The position numbers and the translations under genes were made by a program. The notes below the pieces were generated by a model. It was not told the DNA's origin, made no database searches, and saw only the letters and a list, made by a program, of their open reading frames with translations. 46,851 nt of DNA from Acidobacterium sp. (lineage in GTDB: Bacteria > Acidobacteriota > Terriglobia > Terriglobales > Acidobacteriaceae): positions 1 through 46,851 of the forward strand of contig PMSS01000120.1 in NCBI GenBank assembly GCA_003167515.1. The letters are read 5' to 3'. The number at the start of each line of letters is the position of its first letter. Position 1 is the stretch's first letter. This document shows positions 7,990-16,351 of the stretch, piece after piece.

Positions 7990-9249
7990 TTAGCGGTCGA
8001 TTTCTCCGAGCACAATGTCAATCGACCCAATGACGGCCACCACATCGGCGATGAGGCGGCCGACGCACATGGTTTCGAGCGCCTGGAGCGTCGCGAAGGA
8101 CGGATTACGCATGTGGACACGATACGGTTTGGCGGTGCCGTCGCTAACGGCGTAGTAGCCCATTTCGCCGCGGGGCGATTCGACGGCCTGGTAAACTTCG
8201 CCGGTCGGGACCTGGAAGCCTTCAGTGACGATCTTGAAGTGGTAGATGAGCGCTTCCATTTGCGTCTTCATCTTTTCGCGGTCAGGGAGGACAACGTGCG
8301 GCGCGTCCGCCTTGATGGGGCCTTCGGGCATGCCATCGAGAGCCTGCTGGCAGATCTTCACCGACTCACGCATTTCCTGGAGCCGCACGATGTAGCGCGC
8401 CCAAACATCGCCATCGTTTGAGACGGGCACCTGAAAACGAAACTTGTCATAGCTCGAGTACGGCATGTCGCGGCGCAGATCCCAATCGACGCCGCTGGCG
8501 CGCAGCGGAGGACCGGTAACGCCGAGGGCGATCGCATCCTCTGCGCTGAGATAGCCGACATTTTTGAGCCGGTTAATGAAAATCGGATTGCCGGTGAGCA
8601 GGTTTTCGTACTCGTCGATCTTCTCGGGCAGGATTTTGATGAGAGCCTGGACCGAGTCGAAGAAGTCGAGTGGCGGGTCCAGCGCCAGGCCTCCGATGCG
8701 AAAGTAGGAGGTCATCATGCGCTGACCGGAGAGGTGCTCGAAAATGCGAAGGATTTCCTCGCGCTCGCGGAAGGTATAGAGGAAGACGGTGAGCGCGCCG
8801 ATGTCCATGGCGTGCGTGCCGAGCCAGACCAGGTGCGAATTGAGCCGCGTGAGTTCGTTGAGCAGCACCCGCATCCACTGGGCACGCTCGGGGATTTCGA
8901 GTTGGAGAAGCTTCTCGATCGCGAGGCAGTAGGCGAGGTTGTTCGTCATCGGACACAGGTAGTCGATCCGATCGGTCAGCGGCACCACCTGCTGGTAGAA
9001 CTTAGCCTCGCAGGTTTTTTCGATCCCGGTGTGCAGATAGCCAATGTCCGCGACCAGTTTCACAACGGTCTCGCCGTCAATCTCGAGCACCACGCGCAGC
9101 ACACCATGCGTCGAAGGATGCTGCGGCCCCATGTTGAGGACCATGGTGTGATCCTTCGAGCCTTCTTCCGGACGCGGCACAACGAGCGTGGATGTCTCGA
9201 CGAACCCCGGAATTTCCGGCATATCGTGCCGGTCAGAATAGTCGGGCAT
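7990..9249 (-). CDS. nuoD: NADH-quinone oxidoreductase subunit D
   Basis: The 419-residue 49-kDa-type subunit that forms the quinone-binding site with NuoB. Signature stretches are NMGPQHPSTHGVLRVVLEID, GYLHTGIEKTCEAK, TRLNSHLVWLGTHAMDIGAL and PRGEMGYYAVSDGT; the C-terminus ends VLGEIDR, as in the family. The open frame runs 39 codons further upstream but that part overlaps nuoC. The ATG at 9249 is chosen because it shares one base with the nuoC stop (TGATG) and the protein then starts MPDYSDRHDMPEIPGF. Its usual partner gene nuoB is not adjacent here. Confidence 0.96.
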   Translation of the reverse strand: MPDYSDRHDMPEIPGFVETSTLVVPRPEEGSKDHTMVLNMGPQHPSTHGVLRVVLEIDGETVVKLVADIGYLHTGIEKTCEAKFYQQVVPLTDRIDYLCPMTNNLAYCLAIEKLLQLEIPERAQWMRVLLNELTRLNSHLVWLGTHAMDIGALTVFLYTFREREEILRIFEHLSGQRMMTSYFRIGGLALDPPLDFFDSVQALIKILPEKIDEYENLLTGNPIFINRLKNVGYLSAEDAIALGVTGPPLRASGVDWDLRRDMPYSSYDKFRFQVPVSNDGDVWARYIVRLQEMRESVKICQQALDGMPEGPIKADAPHVVLPDREKMKTQMEALIYHFKIVTEGFQVPTGEVYQAVESPRGEMGYYAVSDGTAKPYRVHMRNPSFATLQALETMCVGRLIADVVAVIGSIDIVLGEIDR

Positions 9250-9743
9250 CAGCGGTAGCCCTCTACGGGGTAATCTTTGCGCAACGGGTGGCCTTCCCAT
9301 TCCTCGGGCAGCATGATGCGACGCAAACCCGGATGGCCATGAAAGCGCACGCCGAACAAGTCCCATACTTCGCGCTCATAGAAATTGGCCGACGGCCATA
9401 CCGGCGTGATGCTGTCGACGGAAGGGTCGATGCTTTGGACCATTACATGCAGCCGGACGCGCTCCTTCAGCCTGTGCGAGAGGACGTGATACGTGACCTG
9501 GAAGCGCGGTTCCGCGGGATACCAGTCCACGCAGGTGACGTCTTCGAGAAAGTTATATCCGGCTGCCTGCAGAGTGCGGCACGCTGGACGAATCGACCCG
9601 GGGGCTACGACCAGGGTCAGCTCGCCGCGATCGAATTTGGCGTTGGCAATGGCCTCCGGATGCGCGGCGCGCAAGGCCTGTATGGCCACATTCTGCGCGA
9701 GGCCTTCAAACACGGCCTCCTTATTGAGCAACGCCTCTCCCAT
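9249..9743 (-). CDS. nuoC: NADH-quinone oxidoreductase subunit C
   Basis: The 164-residue 30-kDa-type subunit of the complex I peripheral arm. The C-terminal half has the family signature: VDSITPVWPSANFYEREVWD, then LFGVRFHGHPGLRRIMLPEE and WEGHPLRKDYPVEGYR at the very end. It is a separate protein, not a NuoCD fusion. It begins about 30 bases after the nuoA stop, leaving no room for nuoB, which normally lies between nuoA and nuoC. Confidence 0.95.
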   Translation of the reverse strand: MGEALLNKEAVFEGLAQNVAIQALRAAHPEAIANAKFDRGELTLVVAPGSIRPACRTLQAAGYNFLEDVTCVDWYPAEPRFQVTYHVLSHRLKERVRLHVMVQSIDPSVDSITPVWPSANFYEREVWDLFGVRFHGHPGLRRIMLPEEWEGHPLRKDYPVEGYR

Positions 9744-9773
9744 GGCACTTTCCAGAAAGTCCTTTGCTGTCGT

Positions 9774-10181
9774 TTAAAGATCTGCCTTGTCGGCCGCCCA
9801 ATCCAGAATGCCCTTCTTCCACACGTAGAAGACCCCAAGGGCCACGAATCCCAGATACACGAGCATCTCCCAAAAACCGAAGAAGCGAGAGCCCGTAATG
9901 CTGGGCAGTTCCCGATAGATGACCGCCCAGGGGAGCATGAAAACTGCTTCCACGTCGAAGAGGATGAACAGCATCGCCACCATGTAGAAGCGCACGGAAA
10001 AACGCCCGCGCGCATCGCCTTCGGCGGGAATGCCGCACTCATAAGCTTCAAGCTTTTCCTTCACGTTGCGATGGCGGCCGATGAACCAGGACATCGTGAC
10101 CATGCTGCAGGCCATCGCACCGACTACGACAATCTGCAGCAGCAGCGCAAGATAGTTCCAGATGTACGGGTGGTTCTGCAT
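9774..10181 (-). CDS. nuoA: NADH-quinone oxidoreductase subunit A
   Basis: A 135-residue three-helix membrane subunit, first gene of the operon. It shows the first helix LALLLQIVVVGAMACSMVTM, the hallmark YECGIPAEGDARGRFSVRFY stretch and the AMLFILFDVEAVFMLPWAV helix with its conserved acidic pair. The frame is open 39 codons further up, but the ATG at 10181 is preceded by a strong AGGAGAG Shine-Dalgarno and gives the normal protein MQNHPYIWNY. A promoter is readable about 60-90 bases upstream. Confidence 0.95.
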   Translation of the reverse strand: MQNHPYIWNYLALLLQIVVVGAMACSMVTMSWFIGRHRNVKEKLEAYECGIPAEGDARGRFSVRFYMVAMLFILFDVEAVFMLPWAVIYRELPSITGSRFFGFWEMLVYLGFVALGVFYVWKKGILDWAADKADL

Positions 10182-10239
10182 GGCCGCTCTCCTGGAAAAA
10201 AACACGGAGCAGGGAAGAACCGCCGCTGCCTCCAATTCG

Positions 10240-10268
10240 ACTCTAAGTCTGCGGTTGTCAAGAGTCAA
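10240..10268 (-). promoter_or_regulatory. Predicted sigma-70-type promoter of the nuo operon
   Basis: On the minus strand a -35 box TTGACT (10263-10268) and a -10 box TAGAGT (10240-10245) are separated by exactly 17 bases. Transcription would start near 10233, giving an untranslated leader of about 50 bases before nuoA. A second TTGACA lies within the spacer but has no good -10 partner. Confidence 0.5.
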
Positions 10269-10333
10269 GTTACGGGCGCATGTAACCGACGCGTCCACTC
10301 GCCATCATGCGACGGGTTGCAAACGGACCGGGC

Positions 10334-11917
10334 TCAGAGAGTGCAGGGACCCGCATCACGCACAGATTCCGGCACGTCAAATTTCCGGAAATTCTCCACG
10401 AACTTCGAAGCCAGCAATCGAGCCTGCGCATCGTAAGCGGATTTATCCGCCCAGGCATTGCGGGGATTCAGTAATTCTGCCGGGACTTCGGGACAGGTGG
10501 TTGGGATGCTCAGGCCAAAGGCGTCCTCAGTCGAGAACTCCGCCTGAGCAAGACGGCCGTCGAGGGCGGCGTGCACGATGGCACGGGTGTGGGGCAAGCT
10601 CATGCGCTTGCCTGTCCCGAAAGCTCCGCCAGACCACCCGGTGTTGACGAGCCAGCACTGCGCGTTGTGTTCGCGCAGGCGGCGACCCAGCATCTCCGCA
10701 TAAACGGCGGGAGCGAGCGGCAGGAATGGCGAGCCGAAGCAAGTGGAAAATTCGGGCACCGGCTCACTGCCAAGGCCCGCTTCGGTTCCGGCGAGTTTTG
10801 CTGTGTATCCGGAAAGGAAGTGGTACATGGCCTGATCGGGCGTGAGCTTTGCGATGGGCGGGAGGACGCCGAAGGCGTCAGCCGCGAGGAAGAGGAGGTT
10901 GCGCGGATGGCCACCGATGCCGGGGATGACGGCGTTGGCGATGAATTCGATGGGATAGGCGGCGCGGGTGTTTTCGGTGTAGCGGATGTCGGAGTAGTCA
11001 GGTTCGCCAGTGCGCGGATCGAGGACGACATTTTCGAGGACGGAGCCAAAGCGGATGGCGTTATATATCTGCGGCTCTTTATCGAGGGTGAGGTCGATGC
11101 ACTTGGCGTAGCAGCCGCCCTCGAAATTGAAGACGCCGTCGGGACTCCAGCCATGTTCGTCGTCGCCTATGAGTCGTCGATCGGGATCGGCCGAAAGGGT
11201 CGTCTTTCCGGTACCGGAGAGACCGAAGAAGAGGGCGGAATCACCGTCGGCACCGACGTTCGCGGAACAGTGCATGGGAAAGACATTGCGCTCGGGAAGC
11301 AGGTAATTCATCACGCCAAAGATGGACTTCTTCATCTCGCCGGCGTATTTTGTGCCGCCGATCAGCACAATTCTCTTCGTGAAGTCGGTGAGGATGAACG
11401 TGCTGGACCGGACTCCGTCGCGTTCGGGAATTGCCTCGAATTCGGGTGCCGCGATGACGATGAACTCGGGCGCGTGCGTGGCGAGTTCCGGAGGATCAGG
11501 CCTGATGAAGAGCTGCTTTACGAAGAGCGCGTGCCAGGCATATTCGCAGATGACCTGGATGTCGAGCCGATAGGTGGCGTCGGCACCGGCCGCCAGGTCC
11601 ATGATGTAGAGATCGCGCTCGGCCATATGCCGGAGGACGCGCTCCAGCAGCCCGTGGAACTTCTCCGGCGGGAAGGGTTGATTCACTTTCCCCCAGTGAA
11701 CGCGCGAGCGTGTCTGATCGTCCTCGACGGTGAACTTGTCGCGGGGCGAGCGGCCGGTGCGTGCGCCGGTCATAGCCACCAGGGCGCCGCTGGAGGCCAG
11801 GCGCCCCTCTCCCCGGGCGATCGCGGTTTCCACCAGTTGTGGGGTGGAGAGGTTGCGATGGGCATGCAGTCCTTCGGTGAGCCTTCTCCTGTCCTGCATC
11901 GCAATTGTCGCTCCCAT
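10334..11917 (-). CDS. pckA: Phosphoenolpyruvate carboxykinase (ATP)
   Basis: A 527-residue enzyme converting oxaloacetate and ATP to phosphoenolpyruvate, CO2 and ADP, the first committed step of gluconeogenesis. Seen are [16 protein letters not shown] near the N-terminus, the phosphate-binding loop [16 protein letters not shown] and the metal-binding [20 protein letters not shown]. Later come [20 protein letters not shown] and the adenine-site region [16 protein letters not shown]-like (here [20 protein letters not shown]). The frame is open 42 codons upstream; the ATG at 11917 is preferred because GGAGG stands eight bases before it. No clear terminator is visible before nuoA. Confidence 0.97.
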   Translation of the reverse strand: MGATIAMQDRRRLTEGLHAHRNLSTPQLVETAIARGEGRLASSGALVAMTGARTGRSPRDKFTVEDDQTRSRVHWGKVNQPFPPEKFHGLLERVLRHMAERDLYIMDLAAGADATYRLDIQVICEYAWHALFVKQLFIRPDPPELATHAPEFIVIAAPEFEAIPERDGVRSSTFILTDFTKRIVLIGGTKYAGEMKKSIFGVMNYLLPERNVFPMHCSANVGADGDSALFFGLSGTGKTTLSADPDRRLIGDDEHGWSPDGVFNFEGGCYAKCIDLTLDKEPQIYNAIRFGSVLENVVLDPRTGEPDYSDIRYTENTRAAYPIEFIANAVIPGIGGHPRNLLFLAADAFGVLPPIAKLTPDQAMYHFLSGYTAKLAGTEAGLGSEPVPEFSTCFGSPFLPLAPAVYAEMLGRRLREHNAQCWLVNTGWSGGAFGTGKRMSLPHTRAIVHAALDGRLAQAEFSTEDAFGLSIPTTCPEVPAELLNPRNAWADKSAYDAQARLLASKFVENFRKFDVPESVRDAGPCTL

Positions 11918-12082
11918 ACGGGAAGCCTCCGTGGGTTCAAAAAGGAACAAATTATTGTCACATCCGGCAGACGGGATGCAAAGCAGAAAACGAGTGCAGC
12001 GGGTCGGTAGCAACAGGTTGACCACTCGTTGGTTTCTCTTCAAATGGGCCGGCCAGGGACCAGAGATTGCCTGGCCTATTCC

Positions 12083-12541
12083 TCAAACCTGCGGCTGAGC
12101 GTCGTCGAGCGGAACCAGGTACGGCAGATTCGAGGTGTGTCCGGCCTCGCGCAGGACAGCTTCCACTTGCTCCAGAACCTCTTCGATGGTCATGGTATAC
12201 ATTTCGCGACCATAGTCGTAACCGGATTCGATGGCCTTTTTCAGATAACGTCCGGCGGCCTGAGCGGCTAAAGAATCGGTAATCGTGTGGCCAGTGCGTT
12301 TCTTTTGCTCGACCCAGGCGAGGCAGGGCATCGCAATCCAGACAGGCCTGCCACTGACGTCGAACCGAATGTCGACCGCGTCGGCGTGGCGCGTGGCGAT
12401 GGCAACTACGTTGGCCCTCCAGCGGCAGTGCAGTTCTTCGCCGCTCCAGCGATCGGTTGCTTTGAAATCTTCGTACATGGCTCTTTCAGCGTAAAGCATT
12501 TTGTGTTCGGCCGCGCCATCGGAGGGCCGCTGAAGCGACAC
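12083..12541 (-). CDS. Hypothetical protein
   Basis: A 152-residue (GTG start) or 138-residue (ATG at 12499, MLYAERAMYEDFKATD) soluble protein that I do not recognise. It has no signal peptide or membrane helix. The middle reads VDIRFDVSGRPVWIAMPCLA and looks like beta strands with a single Cys. The C-terminal half is helical (HTITDSLAAQAAGRYLKKAI, then EEVLEQVEAVLREAGH). Neither start has a good ribosome site. It is divergent from the DksA-like gene, so the two share an upstream region of fewer than 150 bases. Confidence 0.72.
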   Translation of the reverse strand: MSLQRPSDGAAEHKMLYAERAMYEDFKATDRWSGEELHCRWRANVVAIATRHADAVDIRFDVSGRPVWIAMPCLAWVEQKKRTGHTITDSLAAQAAGRYLKKAIESGYDYGREMYTMTIEEVLEQVEAVLREAGHTSNLPYLVPLDDAQPQV

Positions 12542-12675
12542 CGGAGGTCATCTGGGAGGGTTAAATGAAAATAACCGCGGGAATGTGTCGAAACAAAACA
12601 AATCTTCACAGGTTTTGTGCGTCCAATCAATCTGTCCGCAAAACGACCAGCCCTTTATCCGAGGAGTCTCATTCA

Positions 12676-13062
12676 GTGACCAGTTCATCGCAGAACCCCA
12701 AACTACGGCGATTCGAAGAACGGCTTCACCATCAACAGCGGCAGCTGGAACACACCATGCTGACTGCGGCGAAAGAAGGCCGCCAGGCAATGGCCGAAGA
12801 TACTCTGGACGTGGCCGATCAGGCGGTTTTGTCCTATCAGAAGGAGCTGATCTTCTCGCAGGGCACCGAGGGCCATAGCCAGCTGTCGAAGGTCCGGCTG
12901 GCGCTGGAACGTCTGCATGAAGGGACGTTCGGCGAGTGCATGCATTGCGCCAAAACGATCGGCGACAAGCGGCTTGAAGCTTTGCCGTCAACTCCTTACT
13001 GCATCGAGTGCCAGGAGAAGATCGAAAGCGGGCAAATCGATGACGTGGTGCGGGCGGCCTGA
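12676..13062 (+). CDS. DksA/TraR-family zinc-finger protein
   Basis: A 128-residue protein with the DksA/TraR layout: a long N-terminal coiled-coil (LRRFEERLHHQQRQLEHTML onward) followed by a C4 zinc finger CMHC-(17)-CIEC near the C-terminus. Family members bind the RNA polymerase secondary channel or act as related stress regulators. An upstream ATG at 12565 with GGGAGGG four bases before it would add 37 residues of low-complexity sequence. The GTG at 12676 is chosen because GAGGAG lies nine bases before it and the protein then has normal length. The acidic tip typical of true DksA (DxxDxA) is partly matched by EDTLDVADQA, so DksA-like activity is possible but not certain. Confidence 0.88.
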   Translation: MTSSSQNPKLRRFEERLHHQQRQLEHTMLTAAKEGRQAMAEDTLDVADQAVLSYQKELIFSQGTEGHSQLSKVRLALERLHEGTFGECMHCAKTIGDKRLEALPSTPYCIECQEKIESGQIDDVVRAA

Positions 13063-13198
13063 GCCAGCCGGGAAACTCGGCCTTCCAATGAGCGCGTGGT
13101 AGACTGAATTTATCTTTCAGTGAGCGCTGGAGCACAGCCGCGTTCGCAACTACCTGGCCGGGAAACTCGGGCCGCCCAAAGGAAATTCGGGAAAATCG

Positions 13199-13909
13199 GT
13201 GGATACACAGACCCGTCACGCGCTCAAACAGGACAAATTCGTAACTGCGACCACCTCCGGTCTGGAATGGATCGGCGAACACCGGAGCCGGGTCGTGGCC
13301 TGGTCGGTGGGCTTCGTGTTGGCGATTGCCATCGCCATCGCCGGCATTGTCGTTTACCAGAAGCGCGATGCGGCGGCGAGCCAGTTGCTGGGCCAGGCGA
13401 TGGACATTTACCAGACGGCGCTGGCCAAGCCGAATCAGCCTGCTGAGCCGGGCGAGAAGACTTATGCGACGGCGGCGCAGCGGGCGAAGGCGGCTTATCC
13501 GCTTTTTCGGCAGGCCGCCGATCAGTACGGCTGGCTGAGCGCGGGCGAAATGGCTCGCTACTTTGCCGGCGTGACCGAACTTGATCTTGGGCAGCAGGCG
13601 GCGGCTGAAGCGGATCTGGAAAAAGCGACGCATGCCGGCAACAGCAATTTGGCGGCGCTGGCGAAGATTGCGTTGGCGAATCTTTACGCTCAGACGGGGC
13701 GGAATTCGCAGGCGGTGACGCTGTTTCAGGATGTGATCCAGCATCCGACCACGACGGTTCCGAAGTCGGCGGCGCAACTGCAACTGGCTCAGTTATATGA
13801 GACGACGCAGCCTGCGGAGGCGCGGCGGCTTTACGCGGAAATCAAGGACCAGAATAAGGAAAACGACGCGGGTCAGATCGCCACGCAGAAACTTGCGAGC
13901 CTGAAGTAG
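13199..13909 (+). CDS. Membrane-anchored tetratricopeptide-repeat protein
   Basis: A 236-residue protein with a GTG start (MDTQTRHALKQDKF). An uncleaved membrane helix is seen at residues about 33-53 (VVAWSVGFVLAIAIAIAGIV), followed by a periplasmic-side domain of helical TPR-like repeats: LGQAMDIYQTALA, YFAGVTELDLGQQAAAEADL, ALAKIALANLYAQTGRNSQA, LQLAQLYETTQPAEARRLYA. The layout (short cytosolic N-terminus, helix, TPR_21-type repeats) resembles YfgM, an ancillary SecYEG partner, and BamD-like scaffolds. The exact role here is inferred only from this shape. Confidence 0.82.
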   Translation: MDTQTRHALKQDKFVTATTSGLEWIGEHRSRVVAWSVGFVLAIAIAIAGIVVYQKRDAAASQLLGQAMDIYQTALAKPNQPAEPGEKTYATAAQRAKAAYPLFRQAADQYGWLSAGEMARYFAGVTELDLGQQAAAEADLEKATHAGNSNLAALAKIALANLYAQTGRNSQAVTLFQDVIQHPTTTVPKSAAQLQLAQLYETTQPAEARRLYAEIKDQNKENDAGQIATQKLASLK

Positions 13910-13932
13910 CGTTTTTGGCGTTTTGGGGTGTA

Positions 13933-13947
13933 CCCCCCCCGGGGGGG
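13933..13947. repeat. C8G7 homopolymer palindrome
   Basis: Eight C followed directly by seven G. It can fold as a tight palindrome and is a likely site of replication slippage or sequencing error. It lies 24 bases after the TPR gene stop. Confidence 0.8.
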
Positions 13948-14177
13948 TGGTCCAGAATGTCCTTTGGTTTGTGCAGCTTGCATAGTAACTCTTTTTTTTG
14001 GGTACCCTCCGGTCTCTGAAAACAAGTCACTTCGGTCGCGCGCGTGAGTGCTTCATTCGCACTCGTGAATGCGGGGGTGATGCGGCTTGGTGTAAGGGAT
14101 TGGCCGGCGTTGCCGGGGGCGTCCGAGGTGATGGCGAACGGGCGGGGCATGGCTGGTTTGTCCTTTCCAGAAACGGC

Positions 14178-14204
14178 AAAAGCCTCGCGGCGCGAGGCTT
14201 TTTT
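14178..14204 (+). terminator. Bidirectional intrinsic terminator
   Basis: A perfect seven-base stem AGCCTCG/CGAGGCT around the loop CGGCG, with A residues on the left and a run of six T on the right. It could end transcription from either side: rightward from the TPR gene, or leftward read-through from the GloVer gene. Confidence 0.7.
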
Positions 14205-14423
14205 CTTTGCTCAAATTCGGGGAATTCGTTTTTCTACTCTTAAGTTAAGAATACCAGATTCAGGGGAAAAAACTGCCAACTTTGTTTGGGTGTTTTGGCG
14301 GGTAAGTGGTTTGGAATGTGGGGGACGTTACTTTGGTGAAGAGGTCGGGGGTTGACAAGTTTTTGGGGGAAGCCCTTTGGGGAGACAGTTCGACTTTTGA
14401 CGTGCGCCAAAGTGCAAAATCTT

Positions 14424-14470
14424 GGGATTCCCGCCCCATCAGCGCGAAACGCTGGAAAGGGCGGGAACCC
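14424..14470 (-). terminator. Nested GC hairpin after the GloVer gene
   Basis: An outer stem GGGATTCCCGCCC / GGGCGGGAACCC, with one bulge, encloses an inner hairpin CAGCG-CGAAA-CGCTG. It starts about 30 bases beyond the stop codon of the minus-strand gene. There is only a weak T-rich tail on that strand, so it may be a terminator or an mRNA 3'-end stabiliser. Confidence 0.45.
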
Positions 14471-14498
14471 GGTCCCGTGAGTCTGTGGCGGCTGCAGC

Positions 14499-15869
14499 TT
14501 AGTTTTCACCGCCGTTGTGTTCCAGCGCGATTTTGAAGACCACACCGCAGTTGCAGGTTGGGTCTCCTCCCGCGGTTGTCGTGCCGTAGATGTCGCCGTG
14601 TTGGTCCATGTACAGGTTGGCCACCGGGTTGGCTCCGTCAGGGCCGGTGAACGTGTGCAGAACGGTGTAACGGCCCCAAGGATCGACTCTGAAGACGACA
14701 CCGCAGCCGCCGGCCGCGCTGCAGGCGGCGTCGGTCGTGTCCCCGCCCAGGAGCGTTGCTCCGTAGAGATTGCCCAGGTTGTCGCGGATGACGCTGCCTA
14801 AGGAAGAAAATCCCTGCGCGCCCCCGGCGAAGTTGTAAAGGACGGACTCGTGGCCGTGGCGGTCGATTTTGAAGACGGTTCCGTTGCCCAGATTGGTGCT
14901 GCTGACGGCGCTGCCTCCATTGCCGGTAATGCCGTAGATGTTACCGGCGTAGTCGGTGGCGAGCCAGCCATCGGGGAACGGACCACCGTCTTTTCCCTCA
15001 AACGTGTGAACGACGGAGAAGTTCCCTCGGTCGCCGATTTTGAAGACAGTTCCGCAACCCAGAGCGCCAGCGAAATTCTGGACCGCAGCCCCGCAGAAGG
15101 AACTGGATATGTTCCCGCCGTTGGAGGCGACACCGACGAGGTTGCCCTGTCCGTCGCGAAGGAGGCTGCCGTAGGGCGAGTATCCGTCAGAGCCTCCGGT
15201 GAAGGCGTGGAGCACGGTTTCGTTGCCTTTCGGGTCCACTTTGTAGATAACGCCGCAGGTTCCGGGAGGACCGTCCCCGGTGCAGGCCGCGTTTGAGATG
15301 CCACCCGCGACGGTCGTGCCATAGAAGTTGCCGGCCTGATCACGAATCAGGCCGGAGGAAACGCCGAAGCCGTCTGTGCCACCTGAGAAGGAGTAAAGAA
15401 CGGACTCCTCGTCGTGGCGATCGAGCTTGAATACGACCCCGCATCCCGAAATAAATGCGCATGGCGAATCGGTTGTCAGAATCCCACCGCCGCGGGCGGT
15501 GCCGTAGAGATTGCCGGCTTGGTCGAGGAGCAACTCCGTGGTGGGAAAGGCTCCGTCCGGGCCGCCTTTGAACTGATACAGGACGGATTCGGCGCCGCGG
15601 CGATCGATCTTGTAGACGACTCCACAACCGGGAGCGAATGGGCTGTTCTGGCAAGGGGTGTCAGCGGTGTCGCCGCCGCCGATAGTGGTGCCGTAGAGAT
15701 TGCCTTCCCAGTCGCCGATGAGGCTTCCGTAGGGGGTTGAGCCGTCGGCGCCGGTGAAGACATGGAGCACGGAGTAGTTTGCATGATCCTGGGCGACGAT
15801 GCGTGGTGGCGTTGCCAGCAGCGCGACCAGAGTCGCCGTCGCGATGGGAGCGAAAAATCTGCATTTCAT
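14499..15869 (-). CDS. Secreted GloVer-type tandem-repeat protein
   Basis: A 456-residue exported protein. The signal peptide is clear (MKCRFFAPIATATLVALLAT, cleavage probably after IVAQ). The mature part is seven repeats of about 60 residues built on GNLYGTTxxGG, then CGVVFKID, then ESVLYxFxGGxDG. This matches the TIGR03803-type GloVer repeat, thought to form a beta-propeller-like surface protein. Many repeats carry paired cysteines (as in GCGVVYKID), which may form disulfides outside the cell. The start overlaps the preceding small gene by a few bases, so the two are coupled. A binding or adhesion role is a guess from the fold. Confidence 0.88.
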   Translation of the reverse strand: MKCRFFAPIATATLVALLATPPRIVAQDHANYSVLHVFTGADGSTPYGSLIGDWEGNLYGTTIGGGDTADTPCQNSPFAPGCGVVYKIDRRGAESVLYQFKGGPDGAFPTTELLLDQAGNLYGTARGGGILTTDSPCAFISGCGVVFKLDRHDEESVLYSFSGGTDGFGVSSGLIRDQAGNFYGTTVAGGISNAACTGDGPPGTCGVIYKVDPKGNETVLHAFTGGSDGYSPYGSLLRDGQGNLVGVASNGGNISSSFCGAAVQNFAGALGCGTVFKIGDRGNFSVVHTFEGKDGGPFPDGWLATDYAGNIYGITGNGGSAVSSTNLGNGTVFKIDRHGHESVLYNFAGGAQGFSSLGSVIRDNLGNLYGATLLGGDTTDAACSAAGGCGVVFRVDPWGRYTVLHTFTGPDGANPVANLYMDQHGDIYGTTTAGGDPTCNCGVVFKIALEHNGGEN

Positions 15870-16165
15870 TGTCGAATCTCCTTGTGAAGTGCGGGGTCAG
15901 TCGGTTTGGTGTTGCGCACACGGGCGAGCAGGGAGTTGAGACAGATGAGAGCCGAGCCATCGTCGCCCTGCAGCCGGTGCAGTTCGCTGGAGTTGATCCA
16001 CTCCTCGACAGTGGGGCGGTCGAGGTTAGAGATGACCTGAAGGTTTTCAAGCGCGACCATTTCGGATTCGGCGCCGCATTGGGGACATAAGGCGCGGGTG
16101 GAACTGCGACCGCGAAGCAGCAGAACAGAGTCGGTTTGGATGGTGATCCTGGTTTGCTTTGTCAT
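15866..16165 (-). CDS. Small CxxC protein coupled to the GloVer gene
   Basis: A 99-residue soluble protein. After a beta-like start (TRITIQTDSVLLLRGRSSTR) it has one CPQC motif near residue 27, then EWINSSELHRLQGDDGSALI and CLNSLLARV. No second CxxC pair exists, so a full zinc ribbon would need dimerisation. AAGGA stands just before the ATG, and the stop overlaps the start of the GloVer gene (ATGA). I know no function. Divergent placement from a winged-helix regulator suggests a shared regulatory region between 16166 and 16351. Confidence 0.75.
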   Translation of the reverse strand: MTKQTRITIQTDSVLLLRGRSSTRALCPQCGAESEMVALENLQVISNLDRPTVEEWINSSELHRLQGDDGSALICLNSLLARVRNTKPTDPALHKEIRQ

Positions 16166-16351
16166 TGCGTCCTTGTCGCAAAGTGCGTTCCGCGGGCTGA
16201 AACGAGGACAGATTGGGCGCAGTGGCGCCGGGAAGTCCTTTCAAGCGGCCTGAAAAGTTCTGATAATTTCTCGCATGGCGGTAAATGGCTGAAGGCAGGA
16301 GGGTTGCGGAGGGACAAAAATCGCCTGTGAATCAGGGCCAGAGCGGATTCC

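Larger units (their letters stand above)
13910..14498 (+). other. Intergenic region with hairpins
   Basis: About 590 bases with no convincing gene. It holds a C8G7 palindrome, a strong A/T-flanked hairpin terminator and a nested GC hairpin just after the GloVer gene, listed separately. Short open frames here have no codon-usage or motif support. Confidence 0.6.

Noticed and set aside
13062-13199. Two CCGGGAAACTCGG elements (near 13069 and 13159) as possible terminators
   Set aside because: Short stems and no T tract; probably a chance or small local duplication.
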